Of a stretch of DNA of 32,599 nt, positions 8,598-17,846 are shown in pieces; position 1 is the first letter of the stretch, and each line of letters opens with the position of its first letter. This stretch comes from Alphaproteobacteria bacterium (GTDB taxonomy: Bacteria > Pseudomonadota > Alphaproteobacteria > Rhizobiales > Beijerinckiaceae): the NCBI GenBank assembly GCA_016870035.1, contig VGCJ01000017.1, forward strand, positions 1 to 32,599. Direction: 5' to 3'. Both the position numbers and the translations under genes were made by a program. The notes under the pieces were generated by a model. That model saw only the letters and a list, made by a program, of their open reading frames with translations. It ran no database searches and was not told the origin of the DNA.

Positions 8598-9185
8598 TTA
8601 AAGTGCAGCCATCACAACAGCGACGATGGCCAACATCGTGCCGGTAACCCGATTGATCCAGCGGCGCGCTTTTTCGCTTGTAAATAAAACGCGCGCACGA
8701 CTTGCCGCAGACGCATAGATCATCAAACCGGTCGAGATCATCGTTGCGATTGTGAGCGTGAGAATGAAGTAATCGCTCAAACTCAAAGCAGTGAGATCAA
8801 GAAGCGCGGGCAAAAGAGCTGCAAAGAACAGAATCGCTTTTGGATTGCTAATCGTCAGAGAATAAGTTGATAAAAAAAGTGCCCATGGTGATTCCGATTC
8901 TGAGGGATCAGTGGCGCCCAAATCGGTCGAGATCGGCGAGGTCCATAATCCATAGGCGAGATAGATCAAATAGGCCGCACCACCCCACCGAACGACAATG
9001 AAAATGGGTGCGTGGGCTTCAGCGAGTGCGGCAAGACCCGCGGCAGCGACAATGAATAAAGTTAGATCATCAAAGATGAATCCGGCGACAAAGAACGGCA
9101 TGCCGTAAAGGCCACGGCCTAATGCGCGCGCGATGATTGCAGCCAAGCCCGGTCCCGGCGTGATCACCGCGATAAAATAGGTCAA
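8598..9185 (-). CDS. LysE/RhtB-family amino-acid exporter
   Basis: This is an inner-membrane efflux protein, probably exporting amino acids or similar small molecules. It has about six hydrophobic segments, the family motif TPGPG near the end of the first helix, and YLIYLAYGLW and NPKAILFFAALLP in the middle. The family is about 205 residues. The only ordinary start I find is a TTG at 9185, giving 195 residues. The hydrophobic frame continues upstream (DFITLSQSLIFT), overlapping the end of recF, but without ATG, GTG or TTG, so the true start is uncertain or damaged. It follows recF on the same strand and converges with hemN. Substrate unknown. Confidence 0.78.
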   Translation of the reverse strand: MTYFIAVITPGPGLAAIIARALGRGLYGMPFFVAGFIFDDLTLFIVAAAGLAALAEAHAPIFIVVRWGGAAYLIYLAYGLWTSPISTDLGATDPSESESPWALFLSTYSLTISNPKAILFFAALLPALLDLTALSLSDYFILTLTIATMISTGLMIYASAASRARVLFTSEKARRWINRVTGTMLAIVAVVMAAL

Positions 9186-9211
9186 AGTAAAAATAAGAGA
9201 CTGCGAAAGTG

Positions 9212-10387
9212 TTATGAAATCAGTACAACTTGCCCCTGCGACACCCCATAGCGCTGAGTGGTCTCTGGCATCAAGGAAAAAGACGCGATGTCGGCGCCAG
9301 TCATAAAAACTTGCGAACCAAGTTGCGCCAAAGTTTCAAAAAGCGCGGTGCGTCTTTTCGGATCCAGATGCGCGGCAATCTCATCAAGAAGAATGATTGG
9401 CGCGATGCCGCTCACATCCGCAACAAGGCGTGCATGAGCAAGAATGAGTCCAATCAAAAGCGCTTTCTGTTCGCCGGTGGAAGCACGTTCTGCTGCAACC
9501 GATTTCGGACCATGAATGACAATCAGATCGGAGGCTTGTGGCCCGACTAACGCGCGACCCGCTGCACGATCGCGCGGTCTTTGTGTTTTCAAAAGCGCAC
9601 GAAACTCGTCTTCAACATCAACAGCCGCACGATCAATCAAAGCGGTTTCAACCCAGCCCTCAAGTCGGATATCTGCCCAGGGAAAGGGCGAGGTGTCATC
9701 GCGCGTCGAATGAATCAGTCCTGAAAGCCGTCCGATCGCTTCTTGCCGCGCAGCAGCAACGGCAATTCCCGTTTCAGCCACTTCGCGTTCGATCGCATCA
9801 AGCCATAGCGGATCGGGTGAAGGTTCTTCGAGCAATTTGTTTCGTGTTCTTAAGGCGCGCTCTAACCCAGAGACACGGTTTGTATGAGCGGGATCAAGTG
9901 CAAGAACCAATCGATCAAGAAAACGACGGCGATCACCGGCGGGTCCTGTAAACAATCCGTCAAAGGCGGGCGTCAACCAAACGAGGCGAAGATGATCGGT
10001 AAAATGATGCGCTGATCCAACACTTGCGCCATTGATGCGATAGCGTCTTTGTGACGAGTTATCTTCGTCAAGGATTTCAAGGCCTGTGCCCAAACGCCAG
10101 AGATCCTCACTATCCTGAAGTGTCAGGGACACCGCAAAAGATCCAGGCCCTTGTTCGCGCGCCATTTCTTCAAGATCAGCGCGACGCAAACCGCGCCCCG
10201 GTGTGAAAAGCGAAAGCGCTTCAAGAAGATTTGTTTTGCCTGCGCCATTATCGCCGACAAAAACAATCAGCAATCCCTCAATCGAAAGATCGAGTGATGA
10301 ATAGGAGCGAAACTCTTGCAAGAGAAGACGAGTGACGCGCGGTGTTCGATAGGACGAAGACGCGCGTCGAGAGTCTATATCTATCAC
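9212..10387 (-). CDS. recF: DNA replication/repair protein RecF
   Basis: RecF is a cytoplasmic SMC-like ATPase that helps load RecA at gaps with RecO and RecR. The 391 residues are normal for alphaproteobacteria. The Walker A motif is GDNGAGKTN (residues 45-53). The helical middle contains RRRFLDRLVLALDP. The ABC signature is STGEQKALLIGLILAHA and Walker B is PIILLDEIAAHLDPKRR near the C-terminus. The start is a GTG whose last two bases overlap the dnaN TGA (GTGA; genes overlap by four bases), so dnaN and recF are translationally coupled. The dnaA-dnaN-recF order is an ancient arrangement. Confidence 0.96.
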   Translation of the reverse strand: MIDIDSRRASSSYRTPRVTRLLLQEFRSYSSLDLSIEGLLIVFVGDNGAGKTNLLEALSLFTPGRGLRRADLEEMAREQGPGSFAVSLTLQDSEDLWRLGTGLEILDEDNSSQRRYRINGASVGSAHHFTDHLRLVWLTPAFDGLFTGPAGDRRRFLDRLVLALDPAHTNRVSGLERALRTRNKLLEEPSPDPLWLDAIEREVAETGIAVAAARQEAIGRLSGLIHSTRDDTSPFPWADIRLEGWVETALIDRAAVDVEDEFRALLKTQRPRDRAAGRALVGPQASDLIVIHGPKSVAAERASTGEQKALLIGLILAHARLVADVSGIAPIILLDEIAAHLDPKRRTALFETLAQLGSQVFMTGADIASFSLMPETTQRYGVSQGQVVLIS

Positions 10388-11502
10388 ACGCGCATCGGCA
10401 TCAGGACATAAAGCGCGCTTGCGCCTACGCGATCCTGAATCAAAGTGGGCGAGCCTGAATCAGCCAGTTTGATTAACGCCGTGTCGCCATCAAGTTCAGC
10501 GGCGATGTCGAGAAGATAGCGTGCATTAAAGCCAATCTCGAGTCCCGCTTGATCATAATCGACTTCGATTTCTTCAACGGCCGATCCTGATTCCGGATTG
10601 GTCACCGACAAAGTGAGCTTGCCGTCATTGACTGCCAATTTCACGGCGCGCGTGCGTTCCGATGAAATCGTCGAGACGCGATCAACTGCTGCCATGAAAT
10701 CTGCTTTTTCAACAGTGAGCAATTTATCATTCGCGGTCGGAATAACGCGTTGATAATCAGGAAAGGTTCCGTCAATTAATTTCGTCGTCAAAACCACCTC
10801 ACCAAGCGTGAGGCGAATTTTTGCCGCCGAGACTTCGATCATCACATCGTCGCCATCGGCTTCAACCAGCTTCAAGATTTCATTGACGGCCTTGCGCGGC
10901 ACGATGATGCCGGGCATGCCCGCTGAGCCTTGCGGAGCATCCGCTTCAACGCGCGCGAGACGATGACCATCGGTTGCGACGGCACGCAACATTGTGTGGC
11001 CCATTACATCGATCGTGTGAAAATAAATCCCGTTGAGATAGTAGCGCGTTTCTTCGGTTGAAATCGCGAATTGTGTCTTTTCAATCAGGCGACGCAATTC
11101 AGCGGCCGGCAGGCTGAATTTGTGATCAAGCGTTCCCGCGGCCAGATCCGGGAAATCGCTGTCAGGCAAAGTCTGCAATGTGAAGCGCGAACGGCCCGCG
11201 CGAATGATTATTTGTGTCGCATCGCCTGAATTATCGAGCGAGACTTGCGCGCCATCCGGTAATTTGCGGACGATTTCATAGAACATATAGGCGGGCACTG
11301 TCGTCGCGCCGGGCGTTCCGATGTCAGCGGGAAACCGTTCGGTGACTTCAAGATCAAGATCGGTGGCCTTGAGATGTAGGCTGCCATCCGCTGCTTTGAG
11401 CAGAATATTGGAGAGGATCGGAATCGTGTTCCGCCTTTCAACCACGCGGTGAACATGACCCAAAGACTTGAGGAGCGCTGCTTTTTCGACAGTGACTTTC
11501 AT
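10384..11502 (-). CDS. dnaN: DNA polymerase III beta subunit (sliding clamp)
   Basis: DnaN forms the ring-shaped dimer that holds DNA polymerase III and repair polymerases on DNA. It is 372 residues, the standard length, starting MKVTVEKAALLKSLGHVHRV. The three clamp domains are recognisable by NTIPILSNILL, TRYYLNGIYFH, DGHRLARVEAD and PRKAVNEILKL. The C-terminus YVLMPMRV matches the conserved end that shapes the protein-binding groove. It sits 162 bases downstream of dnaA and overlaps recF by four bases. No damage. Confidence 0.97.
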   Translation of the reverse strand: MKVTVEKAALLKSLGHVHRVVERRNTIPILSNILLKAADGSLHLKATDLDLEVTERFPADIGTPGATTVPAYMFYEIVRKLPDGAQVSLDNSGDATQIIIRAGRSRFTLQTLPDSDFPDLAAGTLDHKFSLPAAELRRLIEKTQFAISTEETRYYLNGIYFHTIDVMGHTMLRAVATDGHRLARVEADAPQGSAGMPGIIVPRKAVNEILKLVEADGDDVMIEVSAAKIRLTLGEVVLTTKLIDGTFPDYQRVIPTANDKLLTVEKADFMAAVDRVSTISSERTRAVKLAVNDGKLTLSVTNPESGSAVEEIEVDYDQAGLEIGFNARYLLDIAAELDGDTALIKLADSGSPTLIQDRVGASALYVLMPMRV

Positions 11503-11664
11503 AGCCGACCTAGCCGATTTCAGGAAGAGTGAGCCCCGACGGATTTGACGGGTCTTCGAAAGTGCCAGATCGGGCCGCGGTTATGCAAGACAAACCGGCA
11601 AGAGGGCGCCCGTTTTCATCCTCTGGTCCACAGAATTCCCCGAATTTTGCGCCCAAAACGGTAC

Positions 11665-13140
11665 TTAGTCCTGCAGCATCCGCTTCAAAAGCTCGACATC
11701 GTCGCGGAAGCAATTATCAGCCGCCACTGCGCCTTCGATCTTCCGGACGGCATGAAGCACCGTCGTATGGTCACGACCACCAAAACGACGGCCAATTTCC
11801 GGAAGCGACCGCAAAGTCAAAACCTTTGCGAGATACATCGCGATCTGGCGGGGCTTCACCACGCCTGCCGAGCGGCGCGAGGAAAGAATATCCGCGCGGC
11901 TTACGTTGAAATGGGTTGCCACCAGTTTCTGGATGTCTTCGATTTTGACTTTTCTAGGCTCGCGGGCGCGGATGAGATCGCGGATGGCAGCTTCGGCCGC
12001 TTCCACAGTCAAGGCGCCGCCCGTCAAAGTCGAATGGGCGAGCAAGCGATTGACCGCGCCATCAAGATCGCGACCGTTGGAAACGATTGATTTTGCGACA
12101 TAGGCGATCACATTCGCATTCACATCGAAATTTGGCTGGTGCTGACGAGCGCTTGCGATGCGCGCCTCAATAATGCGGATGCGAAGATTTTCATCAAGCG
12201 GACCCATTTCAACAACAAGGCCACCCGCGAGACGTGACTTCACACGCTCATCAAGGCTTTCAAGATCTGAAGGTGGACGATCCGCTGCAATAACGATCTG
12301 GCGACCTGAATCAATCAGCGCGTTTAATGTGTGGCAGAATTCTTGTTGGATCGATTTGCCTTGCAGGAATTGAACATCGTCGATGACAAGAAGATCAATG
12401 CCTCTCAAACGCTCTTTGAAATTGAGCGCGGTTTGCGCTTTCAAAGCGGCAACAAAACCATACATGAAACGGTCGGCGGTGAGATAAATCACGCGACGGC
12501 CTTGCGCTATGGTCTCATGCGCGATCGCATGAAGCAGATGCGTCTTACCGAGGCCAACCCCCGCGTGAATATAGAGCGGGTTATAGAGCGGTGCTTCACC
12601 AATGCCATTGCCCGCCACGCGCTCGGCTGCGGCATGGGCCAGCTGATTTGATTTACCGACCAGGAAATTTGTGAACGTCAAACGACGATCAAGTGGCGCT
12701 CCGCCGAGCGAGTCGGTCTCGCTTGTTATGACACGTTCGGTAGGCGTGGTTGCCTCAGACGGTGTACGATCAACCTGAACACGGTCGCGCGTGGTTGTTT
12801 CTGTTGTTTGCGCGTTTTGTGCCTTATGTACAGGCTTTTGAGTGGCGCTACGGACCGCGATCACTACTTCGGAGAGGCCGATAAATTCTTCAAATACCAG
12901 CGCGCGCAAGCGGTCGATATAATGCGATTGGATCCAGCTTTTTAAGAACCGTGTTGGCACGGACAAATGCGCTGTTTCGCCGGCAAGGCCTGATAATTCG
13001 AGACGACCAAACCAGCTTGAAAAAACATCATCACCCAGTTCGGCGCGCAACCGCCGACGCACACGGTCCCATGATGCATCATGATCAACGGTTTTAGCGA
13101 TGGTCGGCTCAGCAGAGAGGAGAGCAGAAGAATGCGACAT
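11665..13140 (-). CDS. dnaA: Chromosomal replication initiator DnaA
   Basis: DnaA is the ATP-dependent initiator that opens the replication origin. From the ATG at 13140 it is 491 residues (a TTG one codon earlier is also possible). Domain I spans about residues 20-100 ([20 protein letters not shown]). A Thr-rich linker lies at 105-145. The AAA+ domain begins at [19 protein letters not shown]; Walker A AGVGLGKT is at 193-200 and Walker [10 protein letters not shown] near 250. The C-terminal DNA-binding domain ends with [12 protein letters not shown]-like [16 protein letters not shown] and [15 protein letters not shown]. It lies upstream of dnaN, with about 750 bp of gene-free DNA before it towards rpsT. 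Confidence 0.97.
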   Translation of the reverse strand: MSHSSALLSAEPTIAKTVDHDASWDRVRRRLRAELGDDVFSSWFGRLELSGLAGETAHLSVPTRFLKSWIQSHYIDRLRALVFEEFIGLSEVVIAVRSATQKPVHKAQNAQTTETTTRDRVQVDRTPSEATTPTERVITSETDSLGGAPLDRRLTFTNFLVGKSNQLAHAAAERVAGNGIGEAPLYNPLYIHAGVGLGKTHLLHAIAHETIAQGRRVIYLTADRFMYGFVAALKAQTALNFKERLRGIDLLVIDDVQFLQGKSIQQEFCHTLNALIDSGRQIVIAADRPPSDLESLDERVKSRLAGGLVVEMGPLDENLRIRIIEARIASARQHQPNFDVNANVIAYVAKSIVSNGRDLDGAVNRLLAHSTLTGGALTVEAAEAAIRDLIRAREPRKVKIEDIQKLVATHFNVSRADILSSRRSAGVVKPRQIAMYLAKVLTLRSLPEIGRRFGGRDHTTVLHAVRKIEGAVAADNCFRDDVELLKRMLQD

Positions 13141-13892
13141 CAAACCAACCTGAACGATAGAGAAACGAAGTGCGCTGTTTCGGCGTTTATTTTACGATTA
13201 ACAAAATGGGCCGGTAGAGTTTGGTGTCTCGCTTTGTGTGCTCAAGATCCCGTTACTGGTTTCGATCTCTTTAAAGACACCATTCATTTTTACGCTTCCT
13301 TCTTTCATATCCCCATCATCCAAAACGCGATCGAGTTCGATCTTATCGTCTCGTACGATCCTCCCAGCGATGTCCAAGACAGCACCGCCCCTCGCACCTC
13401 TCCGCCCACGAAAGCAAAAGAAGATCGTACCCCAAAAGGGGTTGATCACCTCAACCATCAGGAGAGACCATTCGCCGAAACCCGACGAACGAGAGGGACG
13501 TTACACAGGCACCCGAACCCACGCAACGTTCAAAACTCAACCGGAAGTCGAAATTTTTCAGAAAAGCCGTGTGATTGACGGTCCTTTTAATCGTAATTTT
13601 GCGCCAACACCTTGGTGTTATTAAGATTTCTTTAACGCACCTCTACGCGCAAATTATTTTAATTTTTTTTTCGCGTTAGGATCATCATGGCGGTTATCGT
13701 CCATGTTGACCGCGCGCTTTTTCCTTTATCGGCTAACACGTTGATTTTCAGTTATATTTTCTGATCAGTTTTTGCCATCGCTTTGTCGCATGGACGAGAA
13801 ATTGATGGTGATCGTGTCAAGCGAAAAATATTTCATAAGGTGAAATAATTCGCTTGCGATTGAATGAAGAAACGAGATCGGAATCGCGAAAT
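13141..13892. other. Gene-free region between dnaA and rpsT (dnaA leader/promoter region)
   Basis: This stretch has no convincing gene. The open frames in it have no family resemblance, no plausible ribosome site, and a composition unlike the neighbours. Visible structures are CCCC-AAAA-GGGG at 13430-13441, directly overlapped by the hairpin GGTTGA-N5-TCAACC at 13440-13456; a palindrome AACACC-TT-GGTGTT at 13606-13619; and a pure A/T tract at 13651-13671. It must hold the dnaA promoter and, beyond that, the end of rpsT transcription. I scanned for TTATCCACA-type DnaA boxes on both strands and found none, so an origin is not supported. Confidence 0.6.
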
Positions 13893-13917
13893 AAAAAAGC
13901 CCCGCTTTGGCGAGGCT
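13893..13917 (-). terminator. Rho-independent terminator of rpsT
   Basis: Read on the minus strand, AGCCTCGC-CAAA-GCGGGGCT forms an 8-bp stem (one G.T pair), followed directly by a run of six T. It lies about 60 bases downstream of the rpsT stop codon and is a textbook intrinsic terminator. Confidence 0.85.
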
Positions 13918-13975
13918 CTTTTCATTCTTTAGTTGTATCAAGAAATGCCCGCGCTGCAGGCGTTTCTTGCATTTT

Positions 13976-14242
13976 TTACTTTGCTGCGGCGTTCGCGGCT
14001 TTCGCAAGGCGCGACACTTTGCGTGAAGCGGTCTTCTTATGCATCACGCCCTTTCGAGCTGCACGCATCAATTCCGGTTCGGCAAGTTTCAAAGCTTCCG
14101 AAGCGGCGGCCTGATCACCCATCTTCAACGCTTCTTCGACTTTCTTCACGTAAGTGCGCACGCGCGAACGACGGCTGCGATTAACGGCCGTGCGGGCTTC
14201 AATTTTACGGGTGGCCTTTTTGGCCGATTTCGTATTCGCCAT
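13976..14242 (-). CDS. rpsT: 30S ribosomal protein S20
   Basis: This is an 88-residue, very basic primary 16S rRNA-binding protein. It begins with the family hallmark [30 protein letters not shown] follows, and then [18 protein letters not shown] near the C-terminus. Length and composition are normal. It has its own terminator downstream at 13893-13917 and about 150 bases of leader before the upstream gene. In many Hyphomicrobiales rpsT lies next to dnaA, as here. Confidence 0.97.
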   Translation of the reverse strand: MANTKSAKKATRKIEARTAVNRSRRSRVRTYVKKVEEALKMGDQAAASEALKLAEPELMRAARKGVMHKKTASRKVSRLAKAANAAAK

Positions 14243-14395
14243 GTTGGGTCCTCAAGACAAAATAGATGCGTTCAACCCAGCGACGCTCTATTTTATCCAT
14301 GGTTTGATATTCAACCGGACTGAGCTTCACAACTGAAAGGCTGTCCGTTTCGTGGCGGTGCTCTTAGCGGCTTGGGCCTTGGCCGTCAATGACCC

Positions 14396-15196
14396 TCAGC
14401 CCGGAAATGGCAGAAAGGCGAAGAGCCAATGCAGCGGATTGGTCGGATCTGCCAGCATTTTGATCGAGAGCGCGCAGCAGGTGATGACGATCAGTGGGCG
14501 GATGAGACGTGCCCCTTGTCGGACAGCGAGATGCGATCCGATCTGGGCGCCCGTGACGGAGGCCAGCCCCATCGCTAAGCCCAAGGGCCAATGGACCGCC
14601 CCTGCGATCGAATAGACGATCAACGAGCCGAGATTGGAGCCGCCATTGAGAACCTTGGCCATGGCCGTCATCCGCGTGATGCCGAGGCCGAGGAGGCCGA
14701 TCAGGGCGGCGGCATAGAATGACCCTGCCCCCGGGCCCAAAAACCCGTCATAGAGGGCTAGCGGCGGAATGACGAGGCTCAGAAAGACGGGCAGGGTCAC
14801 CCGGGCTTTAAGGTCGGCATCGCCAATGCCGCGCATAAGGCCGAAATAGAGCGCCACACTGATTAAAAGGATCGGAATTAGTGCCGAGATGACCTCTTTT
14901 GAGAAAAACTGGATTAAAAGCGCGCCGCAACCGCCAAAAAAAAGGGCGATGATGCCCATCGGCAAATTGGCGCGCCATTCAATGAGCCCCTTGCGCCCAT
15001 AGGTGACCAGAGCCGAGACGATCGATAAAGTCCCTTGCACTTTGTTGGTGGCGACCGCCGTTACGGGATCGACCCCGGCAATCAGAAGGGCAGGGACCGT
15101 CAAGAGGCCGCCGCCTCCGGCAATGGAGTCGATAAATCCGGCAAGGAAGGCGGTTCCGGTCAGAAGCGCGATCGTATCCCATTCAAGTCCTGACAT
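14396..15196 (-). CDS. TSUP (TauE/SafE) family membrane permease
   Basis: This is an inner-membrane protein of 266 residues with about eight hydrophobic segments. It belongs to the TauE/SafE family, whose members export or import sulfite, sulfoacetate or other small organosulfur and organic anions. The N-terminal hallmark is AGFIDSIAGGGGLLTVPALL (residues 19-38). Its counterpart in the second half is YDGFLGPGAGSFYAAALIGL, the usual pseudo-repeat of the family. GAQIGSHLAVRQGARLIRPL is also typical. It lies between rpsT and enoyl-CoA hydratase on the same strand, 17 bases after the latter. The substrate cannot be told; no sulfonate genes are nearby. Confidence 0.88.
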   Translation of the reverse strand: MSGLEWDTIALLTGTAFLAGFIDSIAGGGGLLTVPALLIAGVDPVTAVATNKVQGTLSIVSALVTYGRKGLIEWRANLPMGIIALFFGGCGALLIQFFSKEVISALIPILLISVALYFGLMRGIGDADLKARVTLPVFLSLVIPPLALYDGFLGPGAGSFYAAALIGLLGLGITRMTAMAKVLNGGSNLGSLIVYSIAGAVHWPLGLAMGLASVTGAQIGSHLAVRQGARLIRPLIVITCCALSIKMLADPTNPLHWLFAFLPFPG

Positions 15197-15213
15197 CGGA
15201 AATGGACTCGGTG

Positions 15214-15987
15214 TCAGTTTTGAGAGAAACGCGGCGGACGTTTTTCAACGAAGGCCGCCATGCCTTCCTTCTGATCTTCAGTCGCAAAGAGCGATTGAAA
15301 AAGACGTCGCTCGACGAGGAGCCCTTCCGAAAGGCTCGTCTCAAAGGCGCGATTGATCGCTTCCTTGGTCATGAGCACGCTGGTGCGTCCTAAAGAGGCG
15401 ATTTGATTGGCGGTCTTTAGCGCGTCCTCGACGAGATCGGCGGCAGGTACAATACGCGCCACAAGGCCGGCACGTTCTGCTTCTGTCGCATCCATCATCC
15501 GTCCTGTGAGGCAGAGTTCCATCGCCTTGGACTTGCCGATGGCGCGGGTCAAACGTTGCGAGCCGCCAACGCCCGGAATGATGCCAATTTTGATTTCAGG
15601 TTGACTAAATTTTGCGGTATCGGCTGCGAGAATGAAATCGCACATCATGGCCAATTCACATCCACCGCCTAAAGCGAAGCCAGCAACAGCAGCGATGATC
15701 GGTTTGCGTTTCCGTGCAACGCGATCCCACGAGGTTACGAAATCATCAAGATAGGTTGAAGGAAAAGTGAGATCCTTCATCTCTTTAATATCGGCACCTG
15801 CCGCAAAGACTTTCTCCGATCCTGTAATGACGGTCGCACCAATATCAGGATCACGCTCAAACGCATCTAGTGCCTGATCAAGCTCCGAGATTAAAATACT
15901 GCTTAATGCATTCAAAGCATCAGGGCGATGAAGGGTGATCAATCCAGCTTTGTCGCGCGTTTCGACCTTGAGGGTCTGGTAGGACAT
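15214..15987 (-). CDS. Enoyl-CoA hydratase
   Basis: This is a crotonase-fold enzyme of 257 residues. It hydrates trans-2-enoyl-CoA to 3-hydroxyacyl-CoA in beta-oxidation or related CoA ester pathways. I chose the ATG at 15987 because AAGGAG stands eight bases upstream; a GTG three codons earlier is less likely. The oxyanion-hole segments are [10 protein letters not shown] and [18 protein letters not shown]. The two catalytic glutamates lie in [10 protein letters not shown] and in [18 protein letters not shown]. The C-terminus reads [17 protein letters not shown], also typical. Both catalytic Glu support true hydratase activity. A gene of this kind sits next to mutM in many Hyphomicrobiales. 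Confidence 0.93.
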   Translation of the reverse strand: MSYQTLKVETRDKAGLITLHRPDALNALSSILISELDQALDAFERDPDIGATVITGSEKVFAAGADIKEMKDLTFPSTYLDDFVTSWDRVARKRKPIIAAVAGFALGGGCELAMMCDFILAADTAKFSQPEIKIGIIPGVGGSQRLTRAIGKSKAMELCLTGRMMDATEAERAGLVARIVPAADLVEDALKTANQIASLGRTSVLMTKEAINRAFETSLSEGLLVERRLFQSLFATEDQKEGMAAFVEKRPPRFSQN

Positions 15988-16035
15988 TTTCCGCACTCCT
16001 TATTGATACAGGACTGATCCACTCATCATCATGTG

Positions 16036-16078
16036 AGTGCTAGCGACTTGTTGCATTTTGTTCAAGCCTGCTAGCACT
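16036..16078. terminator. Inverted repeat just downstream of mutM, probable transcription end or mRNA structure
   Basis: AGTGCTAGC (16036-16044) and GCTAGCACT (16070-16078) are perfect 9-base inverted repeats 25 bases apart, with a further GCTTG/CAAGT pairing inside. The structure begins three bases after the mutM stop codon. On the minus strand no T-run follows the stem, so it is not a standard intrinsic terminator. On the plus strand it is followed by TTCTTATTTTT, but no plus-strand gene leads into it. Confidence 0.4.
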
Positions 16079-16081
16079 TTC

Positions 16082-16963
16082 TTATTTTTGACATTTCGGA
16101 CAATAAAATGTTGATCGTCCTGATTGCACGAATCTTTTAATCACGCCTCCGCATGATTTTTTTGGGCATGTTTCACCCTCGCGATCATAAACGCGGAAGC
16201 GATGTTGGAAATATCCAAGCGACCCATCCGTTTGCGCGAAATCGCGCAATGAAGATCCGCCCGCTTCTACCGCTTCGGTGAGGACATCACGAATGATTTC
16301 AGCAAGCACATCCGCTTTCTCTTTCATCGCGCCGCGTGCAGCAGAAAGCGTACCCGCGCGTCTTTTGGGTGAAAGCCCCGCGCGATAGAGTGCTTCGCAC
16401 ACATATATATTACCAAGCCCTGCGATCAAACTTTGATCAAGAAGAGCGGCCTTAAGCGGCGCTTTTTTTCCTTCGAATAGAGTGCGAATGCGATCTCCCT
16501 CAAGCTTATTACCAAGCGGTTCAAGTCCCATGGACTTAAAATGAAGCGAGGTTTCGAGCCCGCGGCGTGGGTGTAGATCCATAAAGCCGAAACGGCGAGG
16601 ATCATTATATATAATGCGTACACCGCTCTCAAGATGAAAGATGACATGATCATGAAGATCGGTGCCGCCTGTTTCGTGATGAAACGCGCCGGGTTTTTGC
16701 TTTTGCAACGGATCTATAATCGTAAAGCGTCCACTCATGCCAAGATGCATGATCAGAACCTCGTCGGAAGAAAGATCGACGAGGAGATATTTGGCCCGTC
16801 GCCCGAGACTTAAGACGGTCTGTCCCTCAAGGCGCTCCCGAAAGCAGGGCGGGAAAGGGAAGCGTAAATCCGGCCGATTTTGCTCGACCCGCACAAGCCT
16901 TTGTCCGGTCATCACAGGCTCAAGCCCACGGCGGACGGTTTCAACTTCGGGCAATTCGGGCAT
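16082..16963 (-). CDS. mutM: Formamidopyrimidine-DNA glycosylase (Fpg/MutM)
   Basis: MutM excises 8-oxoguanine and formamidopyrimidines from DNA and cleaves the abasic site. The start is fixed at 16963 because the catalytic proline must follow the initiator Met: [15 protein letters not shown] longer frame from 16987 would bury it. The protein is 293 residues. Seen are the Lys-containing loop [33 protein letters not shown], the helix-two-turn-helix segment [19 protein letters not shown], and the C-terminal zinc finger CPKKSCGG...YCPKCQK. The first finger pair is C-x4-C, which is usual in alphaproteobacteria. It is divergent from ubiE, with 81 bases between the starts. Confidence 0.96.
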   Translation of the reverse strand: MPELPEVETVRRGLEPVMTGQRLVRVEQNRPDLRFPFPPCFRERLEGQTVLSLGRRAKYLLVDLSSDEVLIMHLGMSGRFTIIDPLQKQKPGAFHHETGGTDLHDHVIFHLESGVRIIYNDPRRFGFMDLHPRRGLETSLHFKSMGLEPLGNKLEGDRIRTLFEGKKAPLKAALLDQSLIAGLGNIYVCEALYRAGLSPKRRAGTLSAARGAMKEKADVLAEIIRDVLTEAVEAGGSSLRDFAQTDGSLGYFQHRFRVYDREGETCPKKSCGGVIKRFVQSGRSTFYCPKCQK

Positions 16964-17044
16964 GGCGGATCCTTCCGGCTCCGGCATAGCGTCTTGACGC
17001 GCGTTCCGCTATGGTCTTGATCGCAAAGGGAATAGAGGCGGCTG

Positions 17045-17836
17045 ATGGTGGACATGCAGGAAAATCGGACAACAGGGGAAAGTCGCGACGACGCGGCCGA
17101 GACCCATTTCGGCTTTTCCTCCGTTCGTTTGGGCCAGAAACAGGCGCTCGTCGACGATGTGTTCCACAAAGTCGCGCGCCGCTATGATCTCATGAATGAC
17201 CTTATGTCTTTCGGGCTCCATCGCGCGTGGAAGGCGGCGCTTGTCTCCACGTTACGTCCCTTGCGCACGCGGCCTTTCCATCTTCTGGATGTGGCGGGTG
17301 GTACGGGCGACATATCTTTCCGTGTTCTGGAAGCTGCCGGGCCGCAATCCAAAGCGACCGTTCTCGATATCAATGGCGATATGCTCGAAGTCGGACGCGA
17401 TCGTACGCCAAAAGCTTTGAAAGATCGTATCGATTTTGTACAAGGGAATGCCGAAGACCTGCCTTTGCCAGATAAACACTTTGATGCTTACACAATTGCT
17501 TTTGGCATTCGCAATGTCCCACGCATTGATCGCGCGCTTTCAGAAGCGCATCGCGTGTTGAAACGCGGCGGGCGTTTTCTGTGCCTCGAATTTTCGAATG
17601 TCGATGTGCCAGGCCTCGATAAAATTTACGATGCCTTCTCATTCAAGGTGATACCGCCGATGGGGAAACTCGTCACAGGCGATGCGGAACCCTATCAATA
17701 TCTCGTCGAGTCGATCCGTCGTTTTCCAACGCCCGCGCGGTTTACATCCATGATTGAGGCAGCAGGCTTTGGGCGCGTGACATCGCGTCCGATGTCGGGT
17801 GGCATCGTTCAGCTTCACTCGGCGTGGAAGATATAA
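17045..17836 (+). CDS. ubiE: Demethylmenaquinone/2-methoxy-6-polyprenylbenzoquinol methyltransferase UbiE
   Basis: UbiE is the SAM-dependent C-methyltransferase of ubiquinone (and menaquinone) synthesis. It has 263 residues, a normal length. The start has GAGGCGG upstream, but a second Met three codons later is also possible. Motifs in order are [19 protein letters not shown] (family signature), [18 protein letters not shown] (SAM motif I), [20 protein letters not shown] with [12 protein letters not shown], and [28 protein letters not shown] closes the protein as in other UbiE proteins. ubiB follows immediately, so the pair is probably one transcript. Confidence 0.96.
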   Translation: MVDMQENRTTGESRDDAAETHFGFSSVRLGQKQALVDDVFHKVARRYDLMNDLMSFGLHRAWKAALVSTLRPLRTRPFHLLDVAGGTGDISFRVLEAAGPQSKATVLDINGDMLEVGRDRTPKALKDRIDFVQGNAEDLPLPDKHFDAYTIAFGIRNVPRIDRALSEAHRVLKRGGRFLCLEFSNVDVPGLDKIYDAFSFKVIPPMGKLVTGDAEPYQYLVESIRRFPTPARFTSMIEAAGFGRVTSRPMSGGIVQLHSAWKI

Positions 17837-17846
17837 GGTCGAACCC

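Noticed and set aside
8580-8600. GC-rich palindrome and T-run after hemN as terminator
   Set aside because: The stem is within the last hemN codons and is too short to be convincing.
13081-13624. Open frames on the plus strand upstream of dnaA (165 and 128 codons)
   Set aside because: They overlap dnaA or each other, lack family resemblance and ribosome sites, and have Ser/Pro/Arg-biased composition typical of chance frames.
13141-13892. Replication origin beside dnaA
   Set aside because: No TTATCCACA-type boxes were seen on either strand, and in many Hyphomicrobiales the origin is not next to dnaA.
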